Below are positions 42,637 through 51,318 of a stretch of 64,000 bases of DNA, piece by piece. Each line of letters begins with the position of its first letter. Position 1 is the first letter of the stretch. A program made the position numbers and the translations under genes. The DNA is from Pontixanthobacter aestiaquae. GTDB taxonomy: Bacteria > Pseudomonadota > Alphaproteobacteria > Sphingomonadales > Sphingomonadaceae. The stretch lies in NCBI RefSeq assembly GCF_009827455.1, contig NZ_WTYZ01000001.1:1807001-1871000 (forward strand), read 5' to 3'. The notes under the pieces are model-generated. The model searched no databases. It was not told the origin of the DNA and worked only from the letters and a program-made list of their open reading frames with translations.

Positions 42637-43236
42637 CTAGCAAAAGGCGGAGCCTTCTTGTTCGCGGTTGGCCAATTGCTCTATCGAGTAACTGCTTGCA
42701 ATCACATCGGCTTTGCACGGCACGTAAGACGGGTCCTGCGGCAGGCATCCTTCGCCGCACACCAGCTTGGCCATTCCCGCTTGTGCATCAATCCGCCAGA
42801 ACCGCCCGCCGGGTGTCGAGACATAGCCATCCATCCGCGCTGCAATGTCGCTGCGCATATCGAGCAGCGATGGAACTTCGCTGTCATATTCGCGGCTGAA
42901 CGCGCCGTGCGTGTGGAAGCTTGCGACCGGTGCCATGCCGGGTTCGTCGAAATAGGCGATGTCGCAGCTGGCCTGTTCTCCGGCCACCAGCCGGGTCGTG
43001 CCGAGCTTGCCGTCGCTGTCTTCGAAGATAACCGCGCAGAGTTCCTGATCGTCTGAAAACGAGCGCCGTTGGAGCGACGCCAACTGCTCGCGCGCAAAGT
43101 CCTCGACCTGACTTTGCGGCACGGTCGTGACAAATGCCTCCGGCCCTTTGGTGTTCATCGCCGCGCGCAGCACGATGACCAGCCAAAGGGCAAAGAGGAT
43201 TGCCATGATAAGTTTGGAAGAACGGATGTCGGGCAT
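42637..43236 (-). CDS. Membrane-anchored DUF4329 (JAMM-like) protein
   Basis: A 199-aa protein with one N-terminal membrane helix (~8-26) and an extracytoplasmic domain of the DUF4329 family, which resembles JAB/JAMM metallopeptidases: the motif HTHGAFSREYDSEVPSLLDMRSD (His-x-His followed by Ser-x6-Asp, residues ~108-130) is intact. Four to five cysteines suggest disulfides outside the membrane. It sits between ilvC and leuA on the same strand (18-bp gap from ilvC), so it is probably on the ilvC transcript, although no link with amino-acid synthesis is apparent. Confidence 0.8.
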   Translation of the reverse strand: MPDIRSSKLIMAILFALWLVIVLRAAMNTKGPEAFVTTVPQSQVEDFAREQLASLQRRSFSDDQELCAVIFEDSDGKLGTTRLVAGEQASCDIAYFDEPGMAPVASFHTHGAFSREYDSEVPSLLDMRSDIAARMDGYVSTPGGRFWRIDAQAGMAKLVCGEGCLPQDPSYVPCKADVIASSYSIEQLANREQEGSAFC

Positions 43237-43254
43237 AGGCCCGTTTTATCGCGC

Positions 43255-44304
<1,050 letters not shown>

Positions 44305-44329
44305 TCAAAGTGAAATTGTTATAACGATA

Positions 44330-44410
44330 CGTCATCCCCGCGAAAGCGGGGACCCAGAGTCTCAGAGTACAGCTTCTCCACACTGGGTTCCCGCTTTCGC
44401 GGGACTGACG
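44330..44410. repeat. REP-like palindromic element
   Basis: A long imperfect inverted repeat: the left arm CGTCATCCCCGCGAAAGCGG continues to 44357, and the right arm is its near-complement at 44383-44410, ending CGCGGGACTGACG, with a 25-nt spacer. This type of sequence (GTCATCCCCGCGAAAGCGGGGA) is a common interspersed palindrome in sphingomonads and other alphaproteobacteria. It fills most of the gap between ilvN and ilvC and could attenuate or stabilise the transcript there. Confidence 0.85.
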
Positions 44411-44432
44411 ACAGAAAAATTGGGTGGAATGT

Positions 44433-44948
44433 TCATGCCCCCTCAGCCCCGCGCATCATGCCTGCGACCCCGGTCCGGCCGACTTCGACCAAGCCAAGCT
44501 CGCGCATAAGGGCGATGAAATTATCAATCTTGTCCGGCGCGCCCGTCAGCTCGAAAATGAAGCTGGATGTGGTCACATCGACTACCTGCGCGCGGAATAT
44601 TTCTGCAAGGCGCAAAGCCTCGATGCGATTATCGCCGGTGCCTTTGACTTTGATCAGCGCCAGTTCGCGTTCGACATGTGGGCCTTCCTCGGTCAAGTCG
44701 ATCACTTTGTGGACCGGAACAAGCCGCTCCAGTTGTGCCTGAATTTGATCGATCACCGCAGGCGGGCCGTTGGTCACGATGGTAATCCGGCTTGTCGCGT
44801 GGTCCTCTGCGATATCGGCCACAGTCAGGCTGTCGATATTGTAACCGCGCGCGGTAAACAGGCCCGCAATCTTGGCGAGAATACCGGCCTCATTGTCGAC
44901 CGTTATCGCGAGGACGTGGCGTTCGGATTGTGCTTCTTTGATATGCAT
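44433..44948 (-). CDS. ilvN: Acetolactate synthase small (regulatory) subunit
   Basis: A 171-aa regulatory subunit with an N-terminal ACT domain (HVLAITVDNEAGILAKIAGLFTARGYNIDSLTVA, residues ~11-44) that binds valine for feedback inhibition, and a C-terminal ACT-like domain. The ATG at 44948 begins the family-typical MHIKEAQSERH and lies 11 bp after ilvI; an in-frame extension upstream overlaps the end of ilvI and is not used. Confidence 0.95.
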   Translation of the reverse strand: MHIKEAQSERHVLAITVDNEAGILAKIAGLFTARGYNIDSLTVADIAEDHATSRITIVTNGPPAVIDQIQAQLERLVPVHKVIDLTEEGPHVERELALIKVKGTGDNRIEALRLAEIFRAQVVDVTTSSFIFELTGAPDKIDNFIALMRELGLVEVGRTGVAGMMRGAEGA

Positions 44949-44959
44949 CACGGTTGCCC

Positions 44960-46723
44960 CTACACCAAAGCCTTCGCTTCGTCGTCCATCGTACCCTCGA
45001 CCTGATCGCCATACATCAGCATGTCGGTATGCGCCGCGCCGCTGGGGATCATCGGATAGCAGTTCGCGTCTTTGGAAACCTGACAATCGACGATTACAGG
45101 GCCGTCATGCGCCATCATCGCTTCGATGCCAGCATCGAGGCCCGCTTCGCTTTCGATGCGGATGCCTTTCCAGCCATAGGCGTCGGCAAGCGCAACAAAG
45201 TCGGGCAGGCTATCCGAATAGGAGTTGGAATAGCGGCTTTCATAGGTCAGCTCCTGCCACTGGCGGACCATACCCATATATTCATTGTTGAGAATGAAGA
45301 TCTTGATCGGAAGGCGGTATTGGCTCGCGGTGCCAAGTTCCTGAATGTTCATCTGGATCGAGGCTTCACCGGCAATGTCGATTACCAGATCATTTGGATT
45401 GCCGAGTTGGGCACCAATCGCGGCCGGCATCCCGTAACCCATTGTTCCAAGACCGCCACTGGTCAGCCATTTGTTCGGATCGAAGAAATGGAAATATTGC
45501 GCCGCCCACATCTGGTGCTGGCCAACCTCGGTCGTGATGATCGGGTTGCGGTGCTTGGTCAGCGCAAAGAGCCGTTCGATTGCCAGTTGCGGCATGATCG
45601 TGTCTTTGCTTGGCGGATAAGCGAGGCTTTCGCGCGCGCGCCAGCCGGTGATGCGTGCTTTCCATTCACCGAGGTCTTTGGCTTTGCGGCCGTTCTTGTC
45701 GTTGGCCCAGGCATCGATCAGCTGTTGTAAAACGGTTGCGCAATCGCCGACAATGCCAAGGTCAACCGGAACGGTTTTGTTGATCGACGCGCGATCAATA
45801 TCGATGTGTATCTTCTTGGAACCAGGTGAAAACGCATCAAGCCGGCCCGTTACGCGGTCATCGAACCGCGCGCCTACGCAGATCATCAGGTCGCATTTGT
45901 TCATCGCCATATTGGCTTCGTATGTGCCGTGCATACCCAGCATGCCGAGCCAGTCCGGATGATCGGCAGGAAATGCACCGAGGCCCATCAGCGTCGAGGT
46001 GACAGGAGCGCCGGTCAGGTCTTGTAACTGGCGGAGCAGGGCGCTCGCTTCCGGTCCGGAATTGATGACACCCCCGCCGGTATAAAGGACCGGCGATTCG
46101 GCTTCTGACATCATTGCGACGGCCTGCGCAATTTTGTCTGCCTTGCCTTTGGTGCGTGGCTGGTAGCGCTCCGAAGCGACAAAGCTGCCCGAGTCCGCCT
46201 CGCCGTTGGACAGCGCGATCTGCACATCTTTCGGAATATCGACGACCACGGGGCCGGGGCGACCGGTTGTCGCAATCCGGAACGCTTCCTCGATGGTCGC
46301 CTTCAACTCGCTCGGGTCTTTGACGAGGTAATTGTGCTTCGTGCAGTGGCGGGTGATGCCGATTGTGTCGGCCTCCTGAAACGCGTCTGTACCGATCAGA
46401 GCCGTTGGAACCTGTCCGGTTATGACCACCAGCGGAATCGAGTCCAGATAAGCATCGGCGATCCCGGTAACCGCGTTGGTGGCACCGGGGCCGGATGTAA
46501 CGAGAACAACGCCGGGCTTGCCTGTAGAGCGGGCATAGCCTTCGGCCGCATGGGCTGCGCCGGCTTCGTGCCGCACCAGAATGTGGCGAATGCGTTGGTC
46601 GCCGAACAGTTCGTCATAAATGGGCAGCACTGCGCCGCCGGGATAGCCGAAAATGAACTCGACTCCCTGATCGATCAAGCCCTGAACCAAGATGGATGCG
46701 CCGCTGCGCTCCTGCTGAGACAC
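44960..46723 (-). CDS. ilvI: Acetolactate synthase large (catalytic) subunit
   Basis: A 587-aa thiamine-diphosphate enzyme making acetolactate or acetohydroxybutyrate from pyruvate. The catalytic glutamate is in VRHEAGAAHAAEGYAR, the middle FAD-binding domain has GMHGTYEANMAMN, and the thiamine/Mg2+ site reads DIAGEASIQMNIQELGT...ILNN, with Glu in place of the usual Asp of GDAS. The start is GTG at 46723 after AAAGGCGG. It forms an operon with ilvN; a terminator for miaA lies just upstream. Confidence 0.96.
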   Translation of the reverse strand: MSQQERSGASILVQGLIDQGVEFIFGYPGGAVLPIYDELFGDQRIRHILVRHEAGAAHAAEGYARSTGKPGVVLVTSGPGATNAVTGIADAYLDSIPLVVITGQVPTALIGTDAFQEADTIGITRHCTKHNYLVKDPSELKATIEEAFRIATTGRPGPVVVDIPKDVQIALSNGEADSGSFVASERYQPRTKGKADKIAQAVAMMSEAESPVLYTGGGVINSGPEASALLRQLQDLTGAPVTSTLMGLGAFPADHPDWLGMLGMHGTYEANMAMNKCDLMICVGARFDDRVTGRLDAFSPGSKKIHIDIDRASINKTVPVDLGIVGDCATVLQQLIDAWANDKNGRKAKDLGEWKARITGWRARESLAYPPSKDTIMPQLAIERLFALTKHRNPIITTEVGQHQMWAAQYFHFFDPNKWLTSGGLGTMGYGMPAAIGAQLGNPNDLVIDIAGEASIQMNIQELGTASQYRLPIKIFILNNEYMGMVRQWQELTYESRYSNSYSDSLPDFVALADAYGWKGIRIESEAGLDAGIEAMMAHDGPVIVDCQVSKDANCYPMIPSGAAHTDMLMYGDQVEGTMDDEAKALV

Positions 46724-46750
46724 TGTTTTATCCGCCTTTCACCCATTACG

Positions 46751-46790
46751 ATCAAAATATATGGCCCGGTGCGAGGGTGCACACCGAGCC
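46751..46790 (-). terminator. Terminator after miaA, in front of ilvI
   Basis: On the minus strand GGCTCGGTG (46790-46782) pairs with CACCGGGCC (46771-46763), 9 bp with one G-U, loop of 10 nt, followed by ATATATTTTGAT. It lies 41 bp past the miaA stop and 40 bp before the ilvI start. I looked for a branched-chain leader peptide here and found none. Confidence 0.7.
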
Positions 46791-46830
46791 AATGAAGGCT
46801 TCATAACGCACTAAAATGTTCCGTCAATCG

Positions 46831-47790
46831 CTATCTACGTAATAATCGTTCAAATATCGTTTCGGTATTGGTATTTTCAGGCTCTGCTCGTGTCCACCAA
46901 TCGGGTGGCTGGTTGCGGAACCATGTGAATTGCCGCTTGGCATATTGCCTGGTGGACATCTGTCCAGATTGAATCATTTCATCGCGCGAAACTCTGCCTT
47001 CTAGCCATGCTGCGATCTCGCGCACGCCGATAGCGCGCATAACGGGCAGTTCAGCGCTGAGAGCGCGCGCCATAAGTGCTTCGACCTCGGCCACCGCGCC
47101 TTGGTCCAGCATCCATTCAAAGCGTATATCGCAGCGTGCATAAAGCTTTGCCCGGTCCGGCACGAGGATCAGCGGATGCAAATCAACTTCGTCGCCGATG
47201 CCGCCCACAGGATTGCCGTGCCAGTGGGTCATGGGTTTTCCGGTGGAGCGGACAACTTCGAGTGCGCGCGCAGTTCTGGTGGTATCTGCAGGGGCTAGTC
47301 GCGCTGCCGCTTCCGGATCCTCGATCTCCAGCGCAGCGCGCGCATCCACGTGATCCATCGCCCTGATTTCTGCGCGAATATCGGGATCGATTGGCGGGAT
47401 GGGGGAAATGCCGTCGAGTAACGTGCGCATATAGAGCCCGGTGCCGCCGACCAAGATCGGCACCGCACCCTCGGCATGCAGTTCTGCGATGACTCGCTTG
47501 GCCGCAGCGGCCCAATCGGCTGTGGAGCAGGCTGTCGCGCCGTCCCAATCGCCGAACAAATGATGCGGTACACCCTGCATCTCATCCTCGTCAGGCCGTG
47601 CACTGAGGACTTTCAGATCGCAATAGACCTGCGCGCTGTCGGCATTAATGACCGCAGCTTCTTTTCCACGAGCTTTCAGCGCCAATGCCAGCTTGACCGC
47701 CAAATCGCTCTTGCCGCTGGCGGTCGGCCCTGCAATGAGCGCCAGCGGTGGCCGTTTGGCCCCGGAATTAGGAGAAGAATTCGTGCTCAT
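46831..47790 (-). CDS. miaA: tRNA dimethylallyltransferase
   Basis: A 319-aa enzyme that adds an isopentenyl group to A37 of tRNAs reading UNN codons. The P-loop GPTASGKSDLA is at residues ~18-28, followed by NADSAQVYCDLKVLSARP, the HHLFGDW segment, GGTGLYMRTLLDG, and RFEWMLDQG; the C-terminus has QYAKRQFTWFRNQP. The ATG at 47790 is chosen because the P-loop starts within 20 residues; the frame stays open upstream but is antisense to serB. Its first codon overlaps the GTG of the divergent serB. Confidence 0.94.
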   Translation of the reverse strand: MSTNSSPNSGAKRPPLALIAGPTASGKSDLAVKLALALKARGKEAAVINADSAQVYCDLKVLSARPDEDEMQGVPHHLFGDWDGATACSTADWAAAAKRVIAELHAEGAVPILVGGTGLYMRTLLDGISPIPPIDPDIRAEIRAMDHVDARAALEIEDPEAAARLAPADTTRTARALEVVRSTGKPMTHWHGNPVGGIGDEVDLHPLILVPDRAKLYARCDIRFEWMLDQGAVAEVEALMARALSAELPVMRAIGVREIAAWLEGRVSRDEMIQSGQMSTRQYAKRQFTWFRNQPPDWWTRAEPENTNTETIFERLLRR

Positions 47791-48670
47791 TGCCCGGCTG
47801 ATAGCAGACACGGACAAACTTGAAACACGTCTTAAACAGGCTGGCCTTGCGCTGGCATCTGCGGGGATGAGCGAGGGGACGCAAGCGGGCTCTCGCCCGG
47901 TGAATGGTAGCAAGAGCGTGATGCAGATCCGGGTGCCGAAAGGCGATATGGCGGACCTTCGGACAATTGTTGAAGAGCATTTCGCGCCTGATGCAGCGTT
48001 GCTCGCTTCGGCCAGTTTCGAACCGGTCAGGCTTCTTGTATCGGACATGGACTCAACCATGATCGAACAGGAATGTATCGACGAACTGGCGGACTTTGCC
48101 GGGCTGAAGGACAAAGTATCGGCCATCACCGAGCGCGCAATGCAGGGCGAACTCGATTTTGAAACGGCGCTGCGCGAGCGCGTTGGGTTGCTCGCCGGGA
48201 TGCCGGAAAGCAAAATTGCCGAATGCCTGGAAAAGCGTATTACGCTGGTGCCCGGCGCACGCAGTTTGGTCGGAACGCTGAAAGCGATGGGATGCCGGAC
48301 GGTGCTTGTTACCGGCGGCTTCCACCATTTTGCCGACCCCATCGCTGAACAGCTTGGCTTCGATCATGTGATCGGCAACCGTCTGGCAGTAGCGAATGGC
48401 AAGCTGACCGGTGAACTGGACGGGCCGGTCGTCGATAGCGGGACAAAGCTATCCGTGTTGCAGGAAGAGCGCGCAAAATTGCCGTCATCGAAAAGTATTG
48501 CGACCGGCGACGGCGCTAATGATATACCGATGCTGCAAGCCGCAGATTACGGCATCGCCTATAAAGCGAAACCGAAGGCCCGCGAGGCTGCGTCAGGCTG
48601 GATCGATGAAGGCGATCTGACTGCTGTTCTTACGATGCTGGATGTACCGTTGGAAAAATGGGCCGAATAA
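47783..48670 (+). CDS. serB: Phosphoserine phosphatase
   Basis: A 295-aa HAD-superfamily phosphatase, last step of serine synthesis. The catalytic motif is VSDMDSTMIEQECIDELAD (nucleophile and acid Asp in DMDST, residues ~85-105); VTGGFHHF and GDGANDIPML complete the HAD motifs. An N-terminal ~75-residue ACT-like domain precedes the catalytic part. The GTG at 47783 is strongly supported by AGGAGAAG seven bases upstream. It overlaps the divergent miaA start by 8 bp. Confidence 0.94.
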   Translation: MLIARLIADTDKLETRLKQAGLALASAGMSEGTQAGSRPVNGSKSVMQIRVPKGDMADLRTIVEEHFAPDAALLASASFEPVRLLVSDMDSTMIEQECIDELADFAGLKDKVSAITERAMQGELDFETALRERVGLLAGMPESKIAECLEKRITLVPGARSLVGTLKAMGCRTVLVTGGFHHFADPIAEQLGFDHVIGNRLAVANGKLTGELDGPVVDSGTKLSVLQEERAKLPSSKSIATGDGANDIPMLQAADYGIAYKAKPKAREAASGWIDEGDLTAVLTMLDVPLEKWAE

Positions 48671-49357
48671 TCAAAGCCAGCTGGAAATCTGGCCAAGCGG
48701 CTTTTTCTGCAAGGCGTGGGTTGGCACAGTAGCGTCCTTGGCCGGCTTGCCGACCACGACGATCATGAGCGGCTTTTCCTCCGGCGGGCGCCCGCAAATA
48801 TCGCGCAGAAATCCCATGGGTGAGGGCGTGTGGGTGAGAGTAGCACAGCCCGCCTCGTGCAGTGTCGCAATCAGCATTCCGCAGGCGATGCCCACGCTTT
48901 CATTAACGTAGTAATTTTGCGTCTTGCCGTCTTCCTCTATGCCGCCTTTACGCTGGGCAAATACAACGATCAGCCAAGGCGCGGTTTCCAGGAATGGCTT
49001 ATCCTGATCCGTTCCGAGCGGTGAAAGCGCATCGAGCCACTGGTCGCTCGCTTTGGCCTGTCCATCCTCGGCACCATAGAACTCCCGCTCTTCCTGCTCG
49101 GCAGCCTCGCGGATCGCCTTCTTTTTGTCAGGCGATGCGACGACTGCGAAATGCCATGGCTGATGGTTCGCTCCGTTTGGCGCGCTACCGGCCGCAGTAA
49201 TGGCGGCTTCGATCACTTCGCGGGGGACCGGTTCGTCGGTGAAGTACCGGCATGTCCGGCGCTGCGTGATCCGATCCCTGAACGCGGTTGCGCGCTCTAT
49301 GCTCTCGGCGTCGGAGATGTCTGGAAGCGAATACGGAACGGAATCATGTGGTTTCAT
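48671..49357 (-). CDS. Nitroreductase family protein (iodotyrosine-deiodinase-like)
   Basis: A 228-aa FMN-dependent oxidoreductase of the nitroreductase fold. RDRITQRRTCRYFTDEPVP binds FMN phosphate, followed by AAITAAGSAPNGANHQPWHFAVV and the C-terminal GIACGMLIATLHEAGCATLTHTPSPMGFL. The wording resembles the bacterial homologues of mammalian iodotyrosine deiodinase, which reduce halogenated phenols or flavin. It is convergent with serB, the stops being adjacent. Confidence 0.9.
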   Translation of the reverse strand: MKPHDSVPYSLPDISDAESIERATAFRDRITQRRTCRYFTDEPVPREVIEAAITAAGSAPNGANHQPWHFAVVASPDKKKAIREAAEQEEREFYGAEDGQAKASDQWLDALSPLGTDQDKPFLETAPWLIVVFAQRKGGIEEDGKTQNYYVNESVGIACGMLIATLHEAGCATLTHTPSPMGFLRDICGRPPEEKPLMIVVVGKPAKDATVPTHALQKKPLGQISSWL

Positions 49358-49472
49358 AAGAGACTATATTGGCCAGTTTTGCGCGCTTGGAAAGGCCCGA
49401 GATATCCGCTTTATTGACATCGATGTAAGTAAGTTGCATATCGGAACTGAACTTGATCAGAAAGGCAGGCTG

Positions 49473-50279
49473 ATGGCCCCGATCGAACGTCCTTTGCAGC
49501 ATCCCGACCGCAAGCATGCCGGTTTTCAACCGCTCAAAGCCATGCGCCATTTTCGCAAGCTTATCGCGGATAAGGAAGACACGGAGCAAGTCTTCCACAT
49601 TATCGAAGCTTTGAAAGGCAGGAAGACCGCCAAACAGGCAGCAAAATTCGTTCAATCTCAGGAAGGTCAGGCGCTGTTGCGCGATGACCGTGAGTTGGCG
49701 GCGATGCTTGACCAGCATTCGAACTGGGCGGAATGCGCCGACGATAGCGTCGCGAAGAACTATATCCGCTTTATGAAGCGGGAAGGGCTGACTGCTGCAG
49801 GCCTGGTGGCTGAATCGCACGGATGGTTACCCAAGGATCAGCGACCCGAAGACCTCTACGAATGGTATTATGACCGCCTGCGCGACACGCATGATCTGTT
49901 TCACGTGCTGACCGGCTATGGCCGTGACGCGTTGGGTGAGTTGAGCCTGCTTGGCTTCAGTTACGCGCAAAACCATAATACTGGTGTGCTGTTCATCGCC
50001 TATGCCGGCGCGCGGCAGATGAAAAAAGTTTCGGGCAGTTCTGCCCCGATCTTTGCTGCGGTACGCGAAGGCCAGAGACTTGGCCGGGCGGCTGCAAAAC
50101 TGGCGCATCAGGATGTCGAGAAGTTGATGCACGAGCCGCTGGAGGCTGCTCGCGAGCGTCTCGGAATTGGCAAACCGGAAATATACCGCGAATGTCTGAA
50201 GATATTCGAGGCGGAAGGCTTGTCGATCCAGGATCCCGGGAATTTGCCAGCGCACGAAGACGGGTGCTGCGCCGCCTAA
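49473..50279 (+). CDS. Coq4 family protein
   Basis: A 268-aa relative of COQ4, a scaffold/decarboxylase of ubiquinone synthesis. The Coq4 metal-binding signature HDxxHx11E is complete: His140, Asp141, His144 and Glu156 in THDLFHVLTGYGRDALGE. The ATG at 49473 follows AAGGCAGG. Ubiquinone synthesis in the host makes a role in the quinone pathway likely; no other ubi genes are nearby. It overlaps the convergent lipoprotein gene by 4 bp. Confidence 0.9.
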   Translation: MAPIERPLQHPDRKHAGFQPLKAMRHFRKLIADKEDTEQVFHIIEALKGRKTAKQAAKFVQSQEGQALLRDDRELAAMLDQHSNWAECADDSVAKNYIRFMKREGLTAAGLVAESHGWLPKDQRPEDLYEWYYDRLRDTHDLFHVLTGYGRDALGELSLLGFSYAQNHNTGVLFIAYAGARQMKKVSGSSAPIFAAVREGQRLGRAAAKLAHQDVEKLMHEPLEAARERLGIGKPEIYRECLKIFEAEGLSIQDPGNLPAHEDGCCAA

Positions 50280-50809
50280 TTGCCGGAGGGCGGGTTGGGC
50301 TCTTCCAACTCTGCAGTATCGTCCGCCGCTTTGGTCATGACCTCGTTAGTAGCCGACGCTTCGTTCTGGAACGCGGTGGAAGCAGCTTCCAATGTGGTCT
50401 TGTACAGATCGATAGCTTCATTCTTCTCAAGCTCGTAATTGCGGCTGAACTCGCACGCCCGAAAGAATATATCGCGCGAGAACAACACGGCCGGTGATCG
50501 CCCGCCGAGGCCGGTTTCCCGGCTTTCCTCGCCTTCGCCGATACTGCCCGAATCATTTGCTCCTCCGATTGCGACGAGACCGGAGATCGACGCTTGCGAC
50601 CCTTGATTGAATGACGCGTCAGGGGCGGGCGCAGTGCAGGTAACAAAACGGGTGTTCTTATCGAGTACCAGCGTATTGGCGACCGATGAGGTGGTCGAAA
50701 TGATCTGTTCGTCACTAACACTTGTCATGACCGGCACAGGCTCATCCGCCATCGTCGCACATCCGCCCAGAAGGACAGCGCACATAAGCGTTGGTTGACC
50801 AAAATTCAT
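50276..50809 (-). CDS. Putative lipoprotein of unknown function
   Basis: A 177-aa protein with a short signal peptide ending in lipobox LLGGC at residues 13-17 (Cys17), so probably membrane-attached. The mature part has two further cysteines (FVTCTAPAPD, FRACEFSRNY) and a long alpha-helical C-terminal segment rich in Ala/Glu/Thr. AGGGGG precedes the ATG; a GTG two codons earlier also exists. Segments such as TRFVTCTAPAPDASF resemble small lipoproteins found widely in alphaproteobacteria, but no function is known to me. Confidence 0.75.
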   Translation of the reverse strand: MNFGQPTLMCAVLLGGCATMADEPVPVMTSVSDEQIISTTSSVANTLVLDKNTRFVTCTAPAPDASFNQGSQASISGLVAIGGANDSGSIGEGEESRETGLGGRSPAVLFSRDIFFRACEFSRNYELEKNEAIDLYKTTLEAASTAFQNEASATNEVMTKAADDTAELEEPNPPSGN

Positions 50810-50872
50810 GTTCACCCCCTGCGTTTAGGTCTTAGGAGGTGCCCGAAGATGTGCGCGAAAGATTGTATGTCC

Positions 50873-50907
50873 GCGACATGCAACATGCGACATGCAACGT
50901 GCGACAG
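50873..50907. repeat. 14-bp tandem repeat, about 2.5 copies
   Basis: GCGACATGCAACAT, GCGACATGCAACGT, then a partial GCGACAG, in the gap between the DUF6122-like gene and the lipoprotein gene. Copies differ by one base. It is short and may simply be replication slippage. Confidence 0.8.
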
Positions 50908-50972
50908 TCGTTAGAAGAATTAGCGCAGCTCCGTGCGGATCACGAAACAGAGTGAGCAAATCGCCTCGCAGA

Positions 50973-51299
<327 letters not shown>

Positions 51300-51318
51300 T
51301 CAAAGGGCCGCCTGACTG

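Noticed and set aside
46724..46830. Possible branched-chain leader peptide before ilvI (ATG AAG CCT TCA ...)
   Set aside because: The frame contains only one Leu and one Ile and no Val run; the hairpin in it reads as the miaA terminator.
47791..48342. Long in-frame extension upstream of miaA
   Set aside because: It is antisense to serB, and the MiaA P-loop begins within 20 residues of the ATG at 47790.
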